From Morchella semilibera (taxonomy: Eukaryota; Ascomycota; Pezizomycetes; Pezizales; Morchellaceae): a stretch of DNA of 64,000 nucleotides. The stretch lies in contig CM018607.1 of the NCBI GenBank assembly GCA_009192285.1, positions 1,363,736 to 1,427,735 of the forward strand, read 5' to 3'. The position numbers were made by a program, and so were the translations under genes. This document shows, in pieces, positions 35,301 to 47,704 of this stretch. Numbering within the stretch: the stretch's first letter is position 1; every line of letters starts with the position of its first letter. Under the pieces are notes generated by a model. That model did not search any database, was not told where the DNA came from, and saw only the letters and a list, made by a program, of their open reading frames with translations.

Positions 35301-38026
35301 TCGTCTTCCATTTTCTGAGCGACCTTCAGGAGTATCCAAGAGCGTCTCATCAACCTCTGGGACCGATTCGACCTTGGATGGAGGGTCACTGAAGCGCTTT
35401 CCATTGATCTCTATTACCTGCTCCACCACATTCCCGTCATTTCCATTAATCTCCCCTTTCAGGCTATCTTTCTTCCCCTGGGCGTTAAGGGAGTCCAGCT
35501 CATGTAACAGGTGATCAAGTTTCCCAAGACTGCGCTGACGTTCAATCACATGCTCAAGACGATCGATTTCCCTTCGCATCAACTCTGATTCCTGGTCTGC
35601 ATCGGCCAACCGCTCCTCTAGCGTCGATATGTAATCTTCACAACCGACCTCATTTTCTCTGGCCCTGGCAATCTCCTTGCGTAAATCAGCAATTATAAGA
35701 GCATTCTTCTCCTCGCCGGATGTATGTCCATCCAGCTTACTTTCCAAGTCGCGGAGATAGGTTTCTGTAGCCGACTCCCGGTCCATCAGCTTCTGAATGC
35801 GGGATTGTAGTTGCTGGTTAACGGTCTCAATATATAGAAGCTTGGTTTCTTTCTCGAGCAGCGAACTTTCGGAATTGGCCATAGAGGTTCGAGTACTAGT
35901 AAGTGAGCTTTCGAGACTCTGAATCGTTTTCTCATACTCAAGAACAACTTGTTCGACGGCCTCAGCGAATGAATTTGACCTTGCTAATCTCTCTTCCGCA
36001 CTATCTGTGTACTCTGCGTTGTTGGCAGCCTCCTGGCAGTCACGAGCCCTAGTGATCTCTGAAATGAGCCTTGTGTGTCGCTGACTTAAGAGTCCATAAT
36101 TCTCCTGTAGATCAAGAAGTTGATTTTGAAGCTCCATTTCCTTTTCGTTCGACCTTTCTGATCGAGCCTGACTAGCTTTTGATGGAGTCCTATTGTTTGA
36201 TTCAGAGGAGCTTTTGACTTGTTCTCTCAAAAACGCAATTTCAGCTCGAAGGCGTTCAACAAGTGCTTTCATGTCACCATCGTCCGAAATTTGTTGAATT
36301 CTAGGCTTGCTTTGAATTGCACGGGCACGTTGAGCATACTGAGATAACTGTTAGGACGTAACATGTAGATAGATATACGTTAGAACATACCTGAACTGTA
36401 TTGAGGGTTTCGCTCAAATGGAACTCGGCAGGTGTGACGCATGCAATCATATAAGTGATTGCGTTCCCACCTAACGAATCCTGTAAGAGACGCGTAAGTT
36501 TGGAATCTCGGTATGAGACATGGGACCCAGCTTGGCGTGAGGAAAGCTGAGAGATGACTTTTCCTAAGCTAGCCAAACCAGCGTTGATTGAGATCCCTTC
36601 CTTGGCCCTTTCCCCCTGCGCAAGTGTGTTTTTCAACCTTTCACTACCCGCCAAATCCACGAAATGCATCTTACTGTCTATAGTAACATAGCCATCTTGA
36701 CTGGTTTGGTTCATCATATCAAGCGGCATTGAGAACCGCTTCTCGTGTTCTCTTGTCGGAGTCGTAGCGCCATTAACTGTAGATCCTTTGGCTTTGCGCT
36801 GTACTAAATTCAAGCTAAATACAGCATGTGAGCGTGAGGATTTCGCGTTGATAGCTGTAGCATCGGTTTGACGGATGGAGGAACCGAAGTTTAATGCGCC
36901 AAGTAAATCTTCCACGGTATTAATAGTGACTTGGTGAAGACCAGTAAGGAGTATTCTGCCTTTGGTGTCTTCGCGGATCGTAATAGGGACTCTTTCCTCT
37001 GGTCTGGTTCCCTCTGGAAGTAATAAATCTCGTAATTGTTCGTTATATATCTAAATTTATTTAGATATAATTGGTATAATGGCATTGAAAGAGAAAAACA
37101 AACCTCTACATAACTAGCTTTCATGGTCCATCCTTTATCAACATTCGGCTTGTGCATTGCCGAAACCGGTGATGAGTATCTTGCTGGCGCTCTCAATCCA
37201 GACCTCGAGTCCCGCGGGTTTGGTGCGCTAGTTCCAAGCTTTTCGAAAAGAGCCTCGGCAGCCCTCGGAATTACCCCTGAGTGAAACACCCGTGTCAGAC
37301 AACTCTCATCTACCAACTAAAACCACCCCTTAAACCATCCCCCCCTCAGAAAAAAATCGCCCCCGAATGTTCAAAACTCACCCATAACCTTATGGTCGCT
37401 CTGCTCGTCAGGACCAGAAGTTCCCATGGTGTATGATTTCCCGGCGCCTGACTGGCCGTATGCCAGGACAGAAACGTTGTACCCTTGAACAAACGCGTGT
37501 ACACTTTCTTCCAAGTATTCCCATACACCATCTTGGTTCACATCCTGCCCAAAAACCCTGTCGAAAACAAATATTTTTCTGCCCTGCGGACTGTCTACAG
37601 CCAAACTTGTAGGGCTCGTAACATGTACCATTCCTTTCTGGAACCGTTGAGGGATCAATTCGAAGCCGGGATCGGATGGTCGGAGTGGTGGTCGCACGCG
37701 CACAGCTGTATGAAGCCGTCAGTTTTATTGAGCCCTCATGCTTTGCATGACACGGCATAGTAGGAAAATGAGTACATCAGGGCCTAGATGTTTCCTGCGG
37801 AAACAGCAAAACAATTGGGGAAACAATCGAAATCAGGGTTTAATAAAGTTCCACTGCACGTACCAACTTTGACGGATGTCCTGCCATCCTCATCAGATGC
37901 CCTACTTCCGCCAGGCCTGCTGCTGATGCTCATGCGACTAGAGCTTCGCGCGGGTCGTAGGATGACGCTCATCGGCCGAGACTGCGAAGGCGAAGAGGGA
38001 GTTGGGGACGCTGGAGACCCGACCAT
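32319..38026 (-). CDS. Kinesin with long coiled coil (kinesin-4/KIF21-like)
   Basis: Six exons give 1758 aa: 37864-38026, 37382-37705, 37104-37276, 36391-37050, 32949-36338 and 32319-32885. After a Ser/Pro-rich leader of about 52 residues, the motor begins VKVAVRVRPPLRP. It has the P-loop GQSGAGKS (138-145), SYVEIYNEQLRDLL, switch I NAKSSRSH (288-295) and switch II DLAGSE (352-357), and ends ETLNTVQYAQRARAI. A coiled coil of more than 1000 residues follows, then a Pro-rich segment and a final coil. It should move cargo or regulate dynamics on microtubules. The N-terminal motor and extended stalk fit kinesin-4-like fungal motors, but the subfamily is not certain. The exon-5 acceptor has two in-frame AGs nine bases apart; the downstream one gives the family sequence. 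Confidence 0.9.
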
Positions 38027-41000
38027 AGTCCTCGCGCTAAGTGAATATCAAATGAATGTGGTTTTGAAGCAATTTTTTAGATGTGTCGTAGAGATTTTTC
38101 TCTTTGGAATTCAAAATGCTGATGGTTATTTCGGCTGATTGCTGCTTGCAAGGGGTTGAACGAGAGACGAAGGGAGCATAGAGCGTTGGGAGCCCCCGGA
38201 AAGAGTCGACTTGCGTAGGAGTTAGGGAGGTGAATTAGGATGTTGGTATAGCAGGTTGAGGAAAAAAGAAAAAGGCAAGAGGGGATGGATGGGATAGAGG
38301 AAGGAGAGCCAGGCGGCTAAGAATAACTAACAGCTGCGTGAGACCCTGAAGAGTGGTAGCAAAAAAAAGTCTAGAAGATTGAGAAGGCCCCAACTGTGTC
38401 TCTCTCGTCTGGTACTCACCCCCAAAGCAACCTAGCTAGAAAGGAGATAGATCCCACGCTTCTGGCTGAGAGCCACCTTTTTCCTTCTTTGGAGATATGT
38501 AGATAATTTTTCTCCGATCTTGTTCTCTTCCTACTGTTCTTCCCCCCCACCAATTTTCTGGCCCAGTCCCGGCCCCCGGATTGAATGTAGAGGAGTTTTT
38601 GGGATGAGGGGAGCTAGGTATCTCGTGTGTATCTGAACTACATGTACTGTCTAGGTATACCGTATGCAAGCCACACAGTTGATTCGACAATGCTCGCTTC
38701 CTCCAATTGCAGGGTCGGAAGTTGCCTGATTTCTTTTTCCCTCTGGACGAACCGGAAAAAGAAGACGACCCGACAGGGGAGAAATGGGGAACGGGGCACA
38801 CGCGCAACAGCAACAAGTACACACTTACGCACCACACATAGAACCTAATGAATTTGGGCGTCTGGGGGCACAAGCAGTGAGGGGAAGAATGGGATTGGAG
38901 TCCACAGGGTTGGAGGTGGGGATGGAATGATATTATGGGATGGGTCGGTAGCTAGAAGATGCAGCAAACACCCTAAAGGTCCACCAGAAGATCCCAAGAA
39001 AAGGTCTGGTGGGCAGGAGTGAAGGCCGGGATGGATTTGGGTACCTCACAGAAGCTACAAACCGGCACCTACCGTTATCCTAAAATGGACACCTCCCACA
39101 TCAGCACATACAAACACGGCTGAGCTCTTACTGCAACTGGACATCCTAGTGTTTGCGCCTTTCCTCTTTGTCACTTATCAGAATACTTTAGGAAAGGAGA
39201 CAATACAACTCCATGGTTCTTCTTTCATACGTACCTACCGTACCTACCTAATAAAGACCTAGGATTTGACTGCTGCAAGCTGCAAGTCGTCTTCAGATTA
39301 TGTTGTCCAACAACGGCACCAGATCTCGTACCTACAGCTCCCTAGTGCATTGGACATTGGGAAAAGATTGTAGGGTACATAGAGAAAGGAATTACGGGCT
39401 ATAGTAGTTTGTTAATGTGCGTTTCCGGTATCCACCTGTTATCTCTCTCTCTCAACGTGACCGCCGCGCACGAGTACAGTCTAAAATTTCCCCCCCCCCC
39501 CCCCCCCCGAAACACGCAGTTTCCCGAGAGGAACAAACTCTTGGAACTCCACCACTGCACCAAAAACGATGACTGAGAGAAAACGGTTTTGCCTCCCACG
39601 TATAAAGTACATATTCTACATGAATGTAAGTACATGTATGTACTCGATCAATGTATCATGCTATGGGCACCGGAGAAGCCACTCACACACACGAGTCAAT
39701 GGGAAAGAGCGAAAGATTGTTGGAAACCCGGTCTTCCGCGAGTGAAGGATGGATTCACGCCCCGGAAAGGGGGCCGTTTGTTCAAAAGGGGCGCGGACTA
39801 GACAGGGGTCCAACTTTGGTGTTTGTCACGTCGTGTTATGGGGAAGCCCTCTTAGAGACATGAGCTGACTCTGATGTCGCTTCTTAACATCTCAACCTGA
39901 GAATAAAAGGCAAATAGGTTGTTCTATCCAGGTTGCAGCTCTGTCAATCAATATGTACTCCACGGCAGGCCCAAGCAATAATCAATCTTGCACCAAACGT
40001 TACAGTGACCCAAGATACCAAAAGATGACGACCAACGCCAACTGCTCAGGGGAGAAATTTGTCTTCTTCATCCTTGGTGATAAAACCAATGTCTTAATGG
40101 TATCCATTGCAAGGTCTTCGAAACATTGAAATTCCCGGATGAGTCCCCCATAAGACAAAGGGTCAACACTGCAGCTCTTATGACATTTATAAATGCAGGG
40201 ACGTGCTTTGAACTTTGTATTGAGCCATATTTGGGGAGGGAGTTTTCTTTTTATTCGGCTTCAGGGCTATTCACAGACTTTCTCAGGCGATTGAAAATTA
40301 ATCGACATGTAACGAAATTTAACACTCAACAACACACTCACTACCCGTGGGCCAAGGCTACTGGTTAAGCTGGCGTCGGGACATTCGCTACAAATTGCAA
40401 ACTAATGTCTCAGTTGGAACCGAGATTACAAAGGCCGGCTCCCTGCGTAAAATTCTCAGTAGAAATCGCCGGTTTACACCTTTACCGTCTGATTCCATGA
40501 GTGGTATATCCAAAAGCCATTAAGTCGTGGAGATGAAATGGTGGCGCCCCTTTCACATTGTTCATCCGCCTTTTTTTTTAAAAAAAAAAAAGATATCACA
40601 TACTATTTCTCCGTTCGTTTTAGAGACTTGTGGCAGTCTGTGGCTCACTATAAAAAAAACAGATTCTAGCTAGAAGCAGCAGTCGGTGGTGTAAGGGTGA
40701 AGTAAAGTTGGCTTAAAAGGTGGTTGAATACATGTATACTTATCGTTGGAATTCTACCCGCCATGGCATAATATATGGCACAACAAGCGAAGAAATATTT
40801 CCCTAAGCGGGGAATTAGCGAAAACGAGATAACCCGAACATCTCTTGCTAGACATGAAGGATCACTCGTTCTAGAATCCCACACCACTCGTTTGGACACA
40901 TGCGCAACCACACCACCCGCGGTTGTGAAGTAATTACTAGTTTCTATTTAATATGGGGTATGCGAGGGTTCTTCTGTGAGCACTACAATGTAGGTAAACG

Positions 41001-41487
41001 CCTCTCTGGAAGTAGCTCACGAGTCTAGACTATCCTCCCAAGTATCGGGCTTACATACCATAGTGAATATCAATACACGGTTTAGTAAGCCCCCCTACTA
41101 TAGATTCGGGAAAAAATATCTTAATGTATGTATGTAACTACATTTACCTTGGGAAATCTACAAGGATACCATAGGAACTAGGCCACCTTCAGTGGTGTTC
41201 ATGCAGTTAGCACGCAACGGCATAGTCTCGTACCTATCCCCTACGAGCAGCTTGCTGCTAGCCGTAGCAACGGCGCGTTGCTGTTAATATATCTATCATA
41301 CATACTACATACCAATGTGGTATTATTAAATATCCCTGTGCTGATCATAGAGTCACTCCGCTCAATTATCCTTCAATTTGCTATTTTTTGTCATTTCTAG
41401 GGCTTTTCGATTCTATCCGTCCGCCGTAAATTGGAATTTCTACTATGTACAAACATTCAGATACCGGATGCGTAGTTTTCGGCAATC

Positions 41488-42021
41488 TTGAATTACTGTT
41501 ATAGGGTTGATCTGAGAAAGGGCGGCCGTGGCACTAGAGACGATCAACTGGATTTATTACGGACAACCAATTTATCAACTAAATTATCAAATTACATGAT
41601 GCTGTTGTCACATGTGTGTTCAATGTTCGTATTGGGTTTAGGAAATGACCGAGGGACCAGAAAGTTGAGCTCATGCGGTCTGTCCGCATCTCTTTTTCGG
41701 AGCTGCTCACGGTCCCATATGAAATTTCAAATTGATGATTGGTGTACGGGCCACATACGGGCCCGCTATGATGTTCCACAGCCCTATGAAGTGATTCATA
41801 AATTTAACATGCTTTGGGCCCATGTCACAGATGAAAAGAACCGTGGGAAATTTTTGAAATCATTGCGTAGGTCGTCAGCTGCAGGAGTTAAGGCTTTGGT
41901 TGGGATTAGATCATCTTTGACAAGGGCGCCAGTTAAAAACCGTGCTTCGTATATTCAGGTAATCCATCTCTCCAGGATCGTGCTTCTGATGTATCGTAGC
42001 ATTGCGATACTACTGTTTTAA
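41488..42021 (+). CDS. Doubtful 177-aa open frame
   Basis: I do not recognise this frame. It is mixed in composition and has no signal peptide, membrane segment or repeat. Its middle reads HKFNMLWAHVTDEKNRGKFLKS and is followed by a possible donor (CAG|GTAATCC). It sits alone in an element-rich spacer, so it may be chance or a decayed transposon fragment. Nothing supports a function. Confidence 0.15.
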   Translation: MNYCYRVDLRKGGRGTRDDQLDLLRTTNLSTKLSNYMMLLSHVCSMFVLGLGNDRGTRKLSSCGLSASLFRSCSRSHMKFQIDDWCTGHIRARYDVPQPYEVIHKFNMLWAHVTDEKNRGKFLKSLRRSSAAGVKALVGIRSSLTRAPVKNRASYIQVIHLSRIVLLMYRSIAILLF

Positions 42022-42554
42022 GCTGACCACGATTCAAATCCTCCCACAGGTTACTCTAAGTATATACGTGCTTACTTATAGCATGCCACTAAAAGTGATT
42101 GTACTTATTCCATACGTTTCATTTCGTTCCACCGAAATTTAGAAATGTCTTCATGGACATATGATCGACTGGAAACTCTCTGGCCAGTATATAGTTTACA
42201 GGTTTTTTCGGCTATCTAATATTAATTCCACTTAAAATCATAGATCATAGGCATGATTATTTTTATTGCGATTGCTTCTATGGGTCCATGACGAAACTAG
42301 TTCGGAGGTACATACTAGGTAGGGTTAAGTTAGGGTTCGGGTTGCATGTTTATTAATTTAATAAGCAGAAAGGGGACACCAGTGATCTTAAGCTTTTTTG
42401 GCTGGGCAACACCTTGGACACAATAGACCCGGTTTAACACCTAGTCCAAAGAGGTTGTCAGGTGCTTTGTCAAGCGTTATCTTACTTTCGTCTGACAGAC
42501 TTTATATATAGGTTATGTAGCGTCCCGCATCGCGACCAATTCTTGAGATACTTA

Positions 42555-42672
42555 GGGCCCGTTTGAAAACGGGCCAAAACAGAGTTTTCACCCTTGTAAA
42601 CTCCGTTTCAAAGATCTTTTCGTTGGGCCTTGATCCTTGGAAACTCCATTTGTCTAGTTGCCAAACAGGCCC
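42555..42672. mobile_element. PIF/Harbinger-type MITE
   Basis: The termini GGGCCCGTTTG and CAAACAGGCCC are inverted repeats with one mismatch. They are flanked by TTA on both sides (42552-42554 and 42673-42675). TTA duplications and GGGCCYGTTTG ends are characteristic of PIF/Harbinger elements. The 118-bp interior is non-coding. Confidence 0.8.
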
Positions 42673-43567
42673 TTAGCCTTCTCTTCCATGTTTTTCAGTC
42701 ACAAGGAAAACCGCCGCCACACCAAAAACTCTAATTCTAGGACATCAGTACTCCTCTAGGGGCTTTAACGTTTTTAGTAGCCACAGTTTTGTGTTATTTC
42801 GCCACGCTAGACACTCGGTTGAGTCAATATTATCTAGAACGCCAAACAATAATCTCCAGGATATTATACTGCAGTGCTTATAATTAGGGCTTAAACAGTA
42901 TAAAGTACTTATCTTAAAGCTTATACATGCCATGGGCTAGCTTAGGCCCACTTTCCTCATATTAAAAGATTCAACGATGTGGCATAATGCGTATTATTTC
43001 ATGAGCACATCCGCATTAACGGCAAACTAAGAGCCCGTTTGGTTGACCACAAATAATATATAAGGCATTGGGCTAAATTACCATGGCATTTAATACCTGT
43101 GTAAGTGGTTTTAATCGGTTGATTATAAAACTGTGTAATTTTACTATGGTATTCAGTGAAAATATTATGTTATTAGTAAACATCTCAGAACCTGCAGTTT
43201 ATTCTCAATATCCGCCTGGCAAAGTGCAACCACCTGGAAATACGCAGTTTTTTTCTGGACCCTACCGAACACTGCAATGCTCAGTTTTACTACATGCCAC
43301 GAAACCGATAGTATTGAATACCACGCCAAACCGAGCGGAATATAAGTTGCCCGTTGGAGTTACAGTGGATATTCTAGGATACAGCTATCTCACCATAATA
43401 GGGTTACCATAGATACGGCGTGTGAACCCTCCAAAAGCGTTTCTATTTAAATTTCAAGGTTGCGATTTTGTATCTGGGCCTGGGCAATCAAGAACTGCTT
43501 GACACTGTAGTCATCGATGGTTGACGAGATACGAGAGATTCATTATATATTATTAGTGCACTCCATG

Positions 43568-43773
43568 TCCTGGAGGCACCAAACACTGGCGAAATCCCTC
43601 CATGCATAATTAGTATGGCCTATGAAGGAAATGATTGACTGGAATAAAGCAGCTATGTGCGGGGTTTATGGAATTTCTAAGTATTCTCAAGACTAATAAT
43701 ACGGTGGAATACTTACCTGGGTATTTTCTGTAAGAAACATGAGAGATTTCGCCAGTGCCTGGTGCCTCCAGGA
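43568..43773. mobile_element. TIR element, CCTGGAGGCACCA termini
   Basis: The left arm, starting TCCTGGAGGCACCA at 43568, and its inverted partner ending at 43773 match for about 36 bp, through CACTGGCGAAATC. There are a few substitutions and a one-base gap. The 206-bp unit is non-coding. No clear target duplication is visible, so the superfamily is left open. Confidence 0.65.
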
Positions 43774-44210
43774 TACAGGTGTGCATGTACTGGCGGTGAA
43801 ATTAAGTATTGTCTCTCGCGATAGCATGGTTGCCAGCGCGGTTGGGACAATACATGTACTTACCAAGTACAATACCTGGTATTGTAGTTACATACATGTA
43901 TGTAGTGTAGTCTTAAGAGCCAATGATTGTAAGCGACAAGGCTATTGTCCTCGCGTATTTTCCCCGAGTGACCCTTCATGATTGAACATTGGATCAAATA
44001 GAGGCAGGGTTTGTAGCCCTGAAGCACACAACCTTTGTGACGGCCTTTACTTACTAAGGTTTGTTTCTTGGCACCACCCACTGTCACCAAGCCAAAATTC
44101 ACCACACCACGACGAAAACCCCAACTTCACGACTGACGAAAAACCACCCGCCGACGCCGACGACATCGCCTCCGTATTTTCCCCTAACAAAAAGTCTATA
44201 ATCAGCAAAT

Positions 44211-45444
44211 ATGGGACGGTAAGATCCCACCCCCCTTCTCGCCTTACAATTGTTGGTTTTGGCGGGAACCTCGAGAGAGAATTTTAGCTGACTTTATGAC
44301 GAAACTTTTAGTGGACCGTAAGATACACCCTTCCTTTGTGTCCTATTATACTTCGGGGTTCTGGGAATTGCCTTTCTTGAAATCTCCCCTTTTACCGCAA
44401 GCGAAGAAATAAAAATGGAATTCTTGGAATCATGCATGGGCTAACCTTTGCCTGTGTTTGGGGATTTACAGAAAGAAGCACACTAAGCGCCTTGCCGCGC
44501 CATCTCACTGGCTCCTCGACAAACTTTCGGGAAAATACGCCCCTAGGCCTTCCCCTGGTATGTTTCGCTTCACTCGTTGAAGTAGTCTCCGGACCTATCA
44601 TTTACTGATGGGTCTTGTTCACCAGGTCCTCACAAGTTGAGGGACTGCTTGCCGCTTGTTGTCTTCATCCGCAATAGGCTCAAGTATGCCTTGAACGCAA
44701 GGTACCTAACCCCCATCCATCTTATCAACCCTGTATAACGATTAACCATGGGCAAATCGAACCCACAGGGAGGTCAAGGCTATCGTCATGCAGCGCCTGA
44801 TCAAGGTCGACGGAAAGGTCCGCACTGACCCCACCTACCCCGCTGGATTCATGGACGTCATCTCCATCGAGAAGACCGAAGAGAACTTCCGCCTCATCTA
44901 CGATACCAAGGGACGCTTCACCATCCACCGTATCACCGCGACCGAGGCCAGTTACAAGCTCTGCAAGGTTAAGCGCGTCCAGCTCGGCGCCAAGGGTATC
45001 CCATATCTTGTCACCCACGATGCCCGTACCATCCGCTACCCCGACCCGGCCATCAAGGTCAACGACACCGTCAAGGTTGATATTGAGACCGGAAAGATCA
45101 CTGACTTCATCCGCTTTGACACCGGAACTATCGCTATGGTTACTGGTGGTCGCAACATGGGTCGTGTTGGTGTCATCACCCACCGTGAGCGCCACGATGG
45201 TGGTTTCGATATTGTCCACATCAAGGATGCCATTGACAACACCTTCGCTACCCGTCTCAGCAACGTCTTCATCATCGGTCAGGACAAGTCATGGGTATCC
45301 CTGCCCAAGGGCAAGGGTGTTAAGGTAGGCATCGCCCTGTGTGAACCCACTGAGTTGGCGGAACGCGTAAACTAATGTATGTTTGAACAGCTCACCATCG
45401 CCGAGGAGAGGGACCGCCGTCGTGCCCAAGCAATTGCCGCCTAA
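44211..45444 (+). CDS. RPS4: 40S ribosomal protein eS4
   Basis: Six exons give 261 aa: 44211-44218 (8 nt), 44312-44317 (6 nt), 44472-44557, 44626-44701, 44769-45324 and 45391-45444. The mature N-terminus [18 protein letters not shown] is rebuilt only if the 6-nt exon TGGACC is spliced in (ATGGGACG + TGGACC + AAAGAAG...). The rest is textbook eS4: [18 protein letters not shown], the S4-like RNA-binding segment, [17 protein letters not shown], the KOW-type stretch [17 protein letters not shown], and the end [17 protein letters not shown]. It is a structural protein of the cytosolic small subunit. Branch sites CTGAC and CTAAC precede the two unusual acceptors. The codon usage is strongly biased, as expected for high expression. 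The sum is 786 nt. Confidence 0.95.
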
Positions 45445-46226
45445 TTGTTTTCTTGAGTCTATTACGAGAGGGGGAAATATTTGGGTCGGGGCAATATCAA
45501 AAAAAAATAAAAAAGTTTGGCGCTCACTATTCTGGGGGGCATGCTTTCTTTTTGTCTCTTTGTTTTTCTAGGAGTGACCGGAATTCAAAAAAATACGGAA
45601 TTTTAGGCGTTCAGAATGTGATTTTGGGTTTTGGGGGGCAATTATTATCTGTTTTGTCCGCTCTCCTGTTACCTTATGTTTGATGCGTGAAATATTGTTG
45701 GAAATCTGTTGCATTTGTGAAATTGAAGTGCTGTGATCAAGTAGTTGAACATCTCCAAAGCGCAACCATATAAGCATTGACACTTCGAGCATCGGCTAGC
45801 TATGGGTCAATAAAATGATATAAAACCACTTTTGATGTGTAATAGATACATGTATTAGTTAATGCAGGTCACATATTATTCACAGTAACATCAAGAATCT
45901 TTCTCTTACACAAAGTAGCTCGGGGTGTCTGATGGTCCAAATCCCGTTGACTCTAAATCCCGACGTTGTACCTTCGGAGCCTAGTTACCCGGCATATCCA
46001 GCCCCACCAAATGTGACCCCCGAAAAAAACATTTTGGCAATCCCCCGACCTGAGCTTTTCAGTGCCTCAGAACCCAATTGTTCATAGCCTGTGAAGCGTC
46101 TCTTCCCACAAAATCTGCACAACCTGTAAGTTATCCCCTTCTCTAATCTTCGTAGCAAAAAACCTCAGTTAATAACCCACCTCGCCATAAACTAGACTGA
46201 ACGGCTTACCAGCCCGCTCACCCACT
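45445..46226. other. Intergenic between RPS4 and mitochondrial uL10m
   Basis: RPS4 3' flank followed by the promoter side of the next + strand gene. No gene, element or RNA is recognised. One TACATGTA lies near 45847. Confidence 0.5.
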
Positions 46227-47120
46227 ATGCCTTCCCGACTCCCACTCCCAGCGCTCTTCCGTGCCCCGTCCGCTGTCCTCCGCACCCGAACCTACGCCAG
46301 CATCGCACATGCCCCTGTTTCTGCCCCTCCAATTGCCCGTCACGCCGCCACACAGCCCGAATCCCACAAGGCCGCGCTCTCCCGCAAGACGCAGCTCCAC
46401 CGCACATACCTCTCACTTATCCGCTCCTCGCCGCTGCTGATCCTATTCCAGCACAATAACCTTCGGGCCGTGGAGTGGAGCGCGATACGTCGCGAACTCA
46501 AGAACGCGCTGACGAAGCTGGACGCCGCAACGGCGCCCCTCACCACTATCACGCTAGTGAGGCCAGCGCTATTTTCTTCGGTGCTCAGGGTCGCGGAGGG
46601 CTTCGATAAGGAGCATAGGTTCGATATTGGCCTTGCGGGAACGAGCAAGGAGGCGTATAAGAGTACACTGCATCTCAAGGAGACGCTAGATCTGCACCCG
46701 CTGCTGACGGCCAACATCGCGACAATGAGTTTGCCAGTGGTGTCGCCGGCGCTTTTAAAGGTCATCCTTGAGCTCATATTCCCGGAAAAGAGGTCGAAGA
46801 AGGGGCTTGATCCGTTGGCGCTAAGTGGAATCCAAAAGTTGGTGCTGCTGGGTGCCAGGGTTGACGGACATGTTGCCGGGGGTAAGATTGGGGAGGGAAG
46901 GGTCTTGGATGGGGAGCAGCTGAGGATGCTCAGCGGGTTGAAGAGCGTCGAGGAGATGAGAGGCGAGTTGGCCGCTATCCTACAGAGTGTAGGCGGTGGA
47001 GAACTGGTGAGGAGTCTTGGAAGCGTGGGGTTGACGCTGACGAGGACGGTGGATGGGAGAAGGAAGATGCTGGAGGAGGCGAATGGAGTAAAGCCTGTAG
47101 AAGAGGCGAAGCCCGAGTAA
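46227..47120 (+). CDS. MRPL11: Mitochondrial large-subunit ribosomal protein uL10m
   Basis: An intronless 297-aa frame. The first about 35 residues are rich in Arg, Ala and Ser without acids (MPSRLPLPALFRAPSAVLRT), a matrix-targeting presequence. The body follows the L10 pattern: KTQLHRTYLSLIRSSPLLILFQHNNL, the RELKNAL segment, an insert typical of fungal mitochondrial L10, and VLLGARVDGHV. It forms the stalk base of the mitoribosome. The yeast equivalent is Mrpl11. Assignment is by pattern recognition of the fungal family, so the symbol is less certain than the role. Confidence 0.8.
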   Translation: MPSRLPLPALFRAPSAVLRTRTYASIAHAPVSAPPIARHAATQPESHKAALSRKTQLHRTYLSLIRSSPLLILFQHNNLRAVEWSAIRRELKNALTKLDAATAPLTTITLVRPALFSSVLRVAEGFDKEHRFDIGLAGTSKEAYKSTLHLKETLDLHPLLTANIATMSLPVVSPALLKVILELIFPEKRSKKGLDPLALSGIQKLVLLGARVDGHVAGGKIGEGRVLDGEQLRMLSGLKSVEEMRGELAAILQSVGGGELVRSLGSVGLTLTRTVDGRRKMLEEANGVKPVEEAKPE

Positions 47121-47704
47121 AGGGCTTAACTGACTTGTATATAGCAAATAAACCTCTTTTAGATTTAGTCAATCCGTGTATAAACGAGTTTGTGTTAATA
47201 TATATTTCTATTTCAGCTAGCCCCGAAGTTGGAGCCTGTTGGCTGAGTCATAGATTATCACTCGGTACAAATAGGCTGAATCGAGCTATATGTTTAGCCA
47301 TTACCCTTTGTATCCATAAGTTTGTTTAGGATTCGAAATTGCAGAAATGAACCTTCAGATTCTCAAGTATCTGGTCTCGCAATACTTGTAAGGCTTTACG
47401 AGTGAGAATATATGATTATATCATAGTCTATGCACGGAACCACATTAGCTTTGCCAAATATTCGTCTTTGGAGATTAATATTTGTTTTAAATCTAGTAGC
47501 TCTTGGGCGCGAGTACTGCCCTGGACTTATTTTCTACTGCCCTTGACGACAATGAAGCTTTATGCACTAGCACCCCTGTCTTTTCAAATATTTACACGTG
47601 TATCTTGCACTCCCAACCTCCTTGGCCCCATACCGCCCGCTCTCTTTTCTATTCCGTACCCAGCGCTCCGCGTTTACAAAAATATCCAGTACACAAGGAA
47701 AGAA
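47121..47704. other. Convergent intergenic region
   Basis: AT-rich 3' flanks of uL10m (+) and the TPR protein (-). Small frames (102 aa or less) here lack signatures and no element was recognised. Confidence 0.5.

Larger units (their letters stand above)
38027..44210. other. 6-kb spacer with MITEs, no confirmed gene
   Basis: No gene is recognised. It contains a 19-C run (39490-39508), a T/A inverted homopolymer (about 40571-40591), a PIF/Harbinger-like MITE (42555-42672), a second TIR element (43568-43773) and several TACATGTA copies. AGAGCCCGTTTGG near 43031 resembles a single Harbinger-type end without a visible partner. The only longer frame is listed separately (41488-42021). Confidence 0.5.

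Noticed and set aside
43083-43412. 109-aa + strand frame
   Set aside because: Lies in an element-rich spacer next to a possible Harbinger-type end, and has no signature.
44725-45219. 164-aa minus frame antisense to RPS4
   Set aside because: Shadow of a highly biased codon pattern; the + strand product is clearly eS4.
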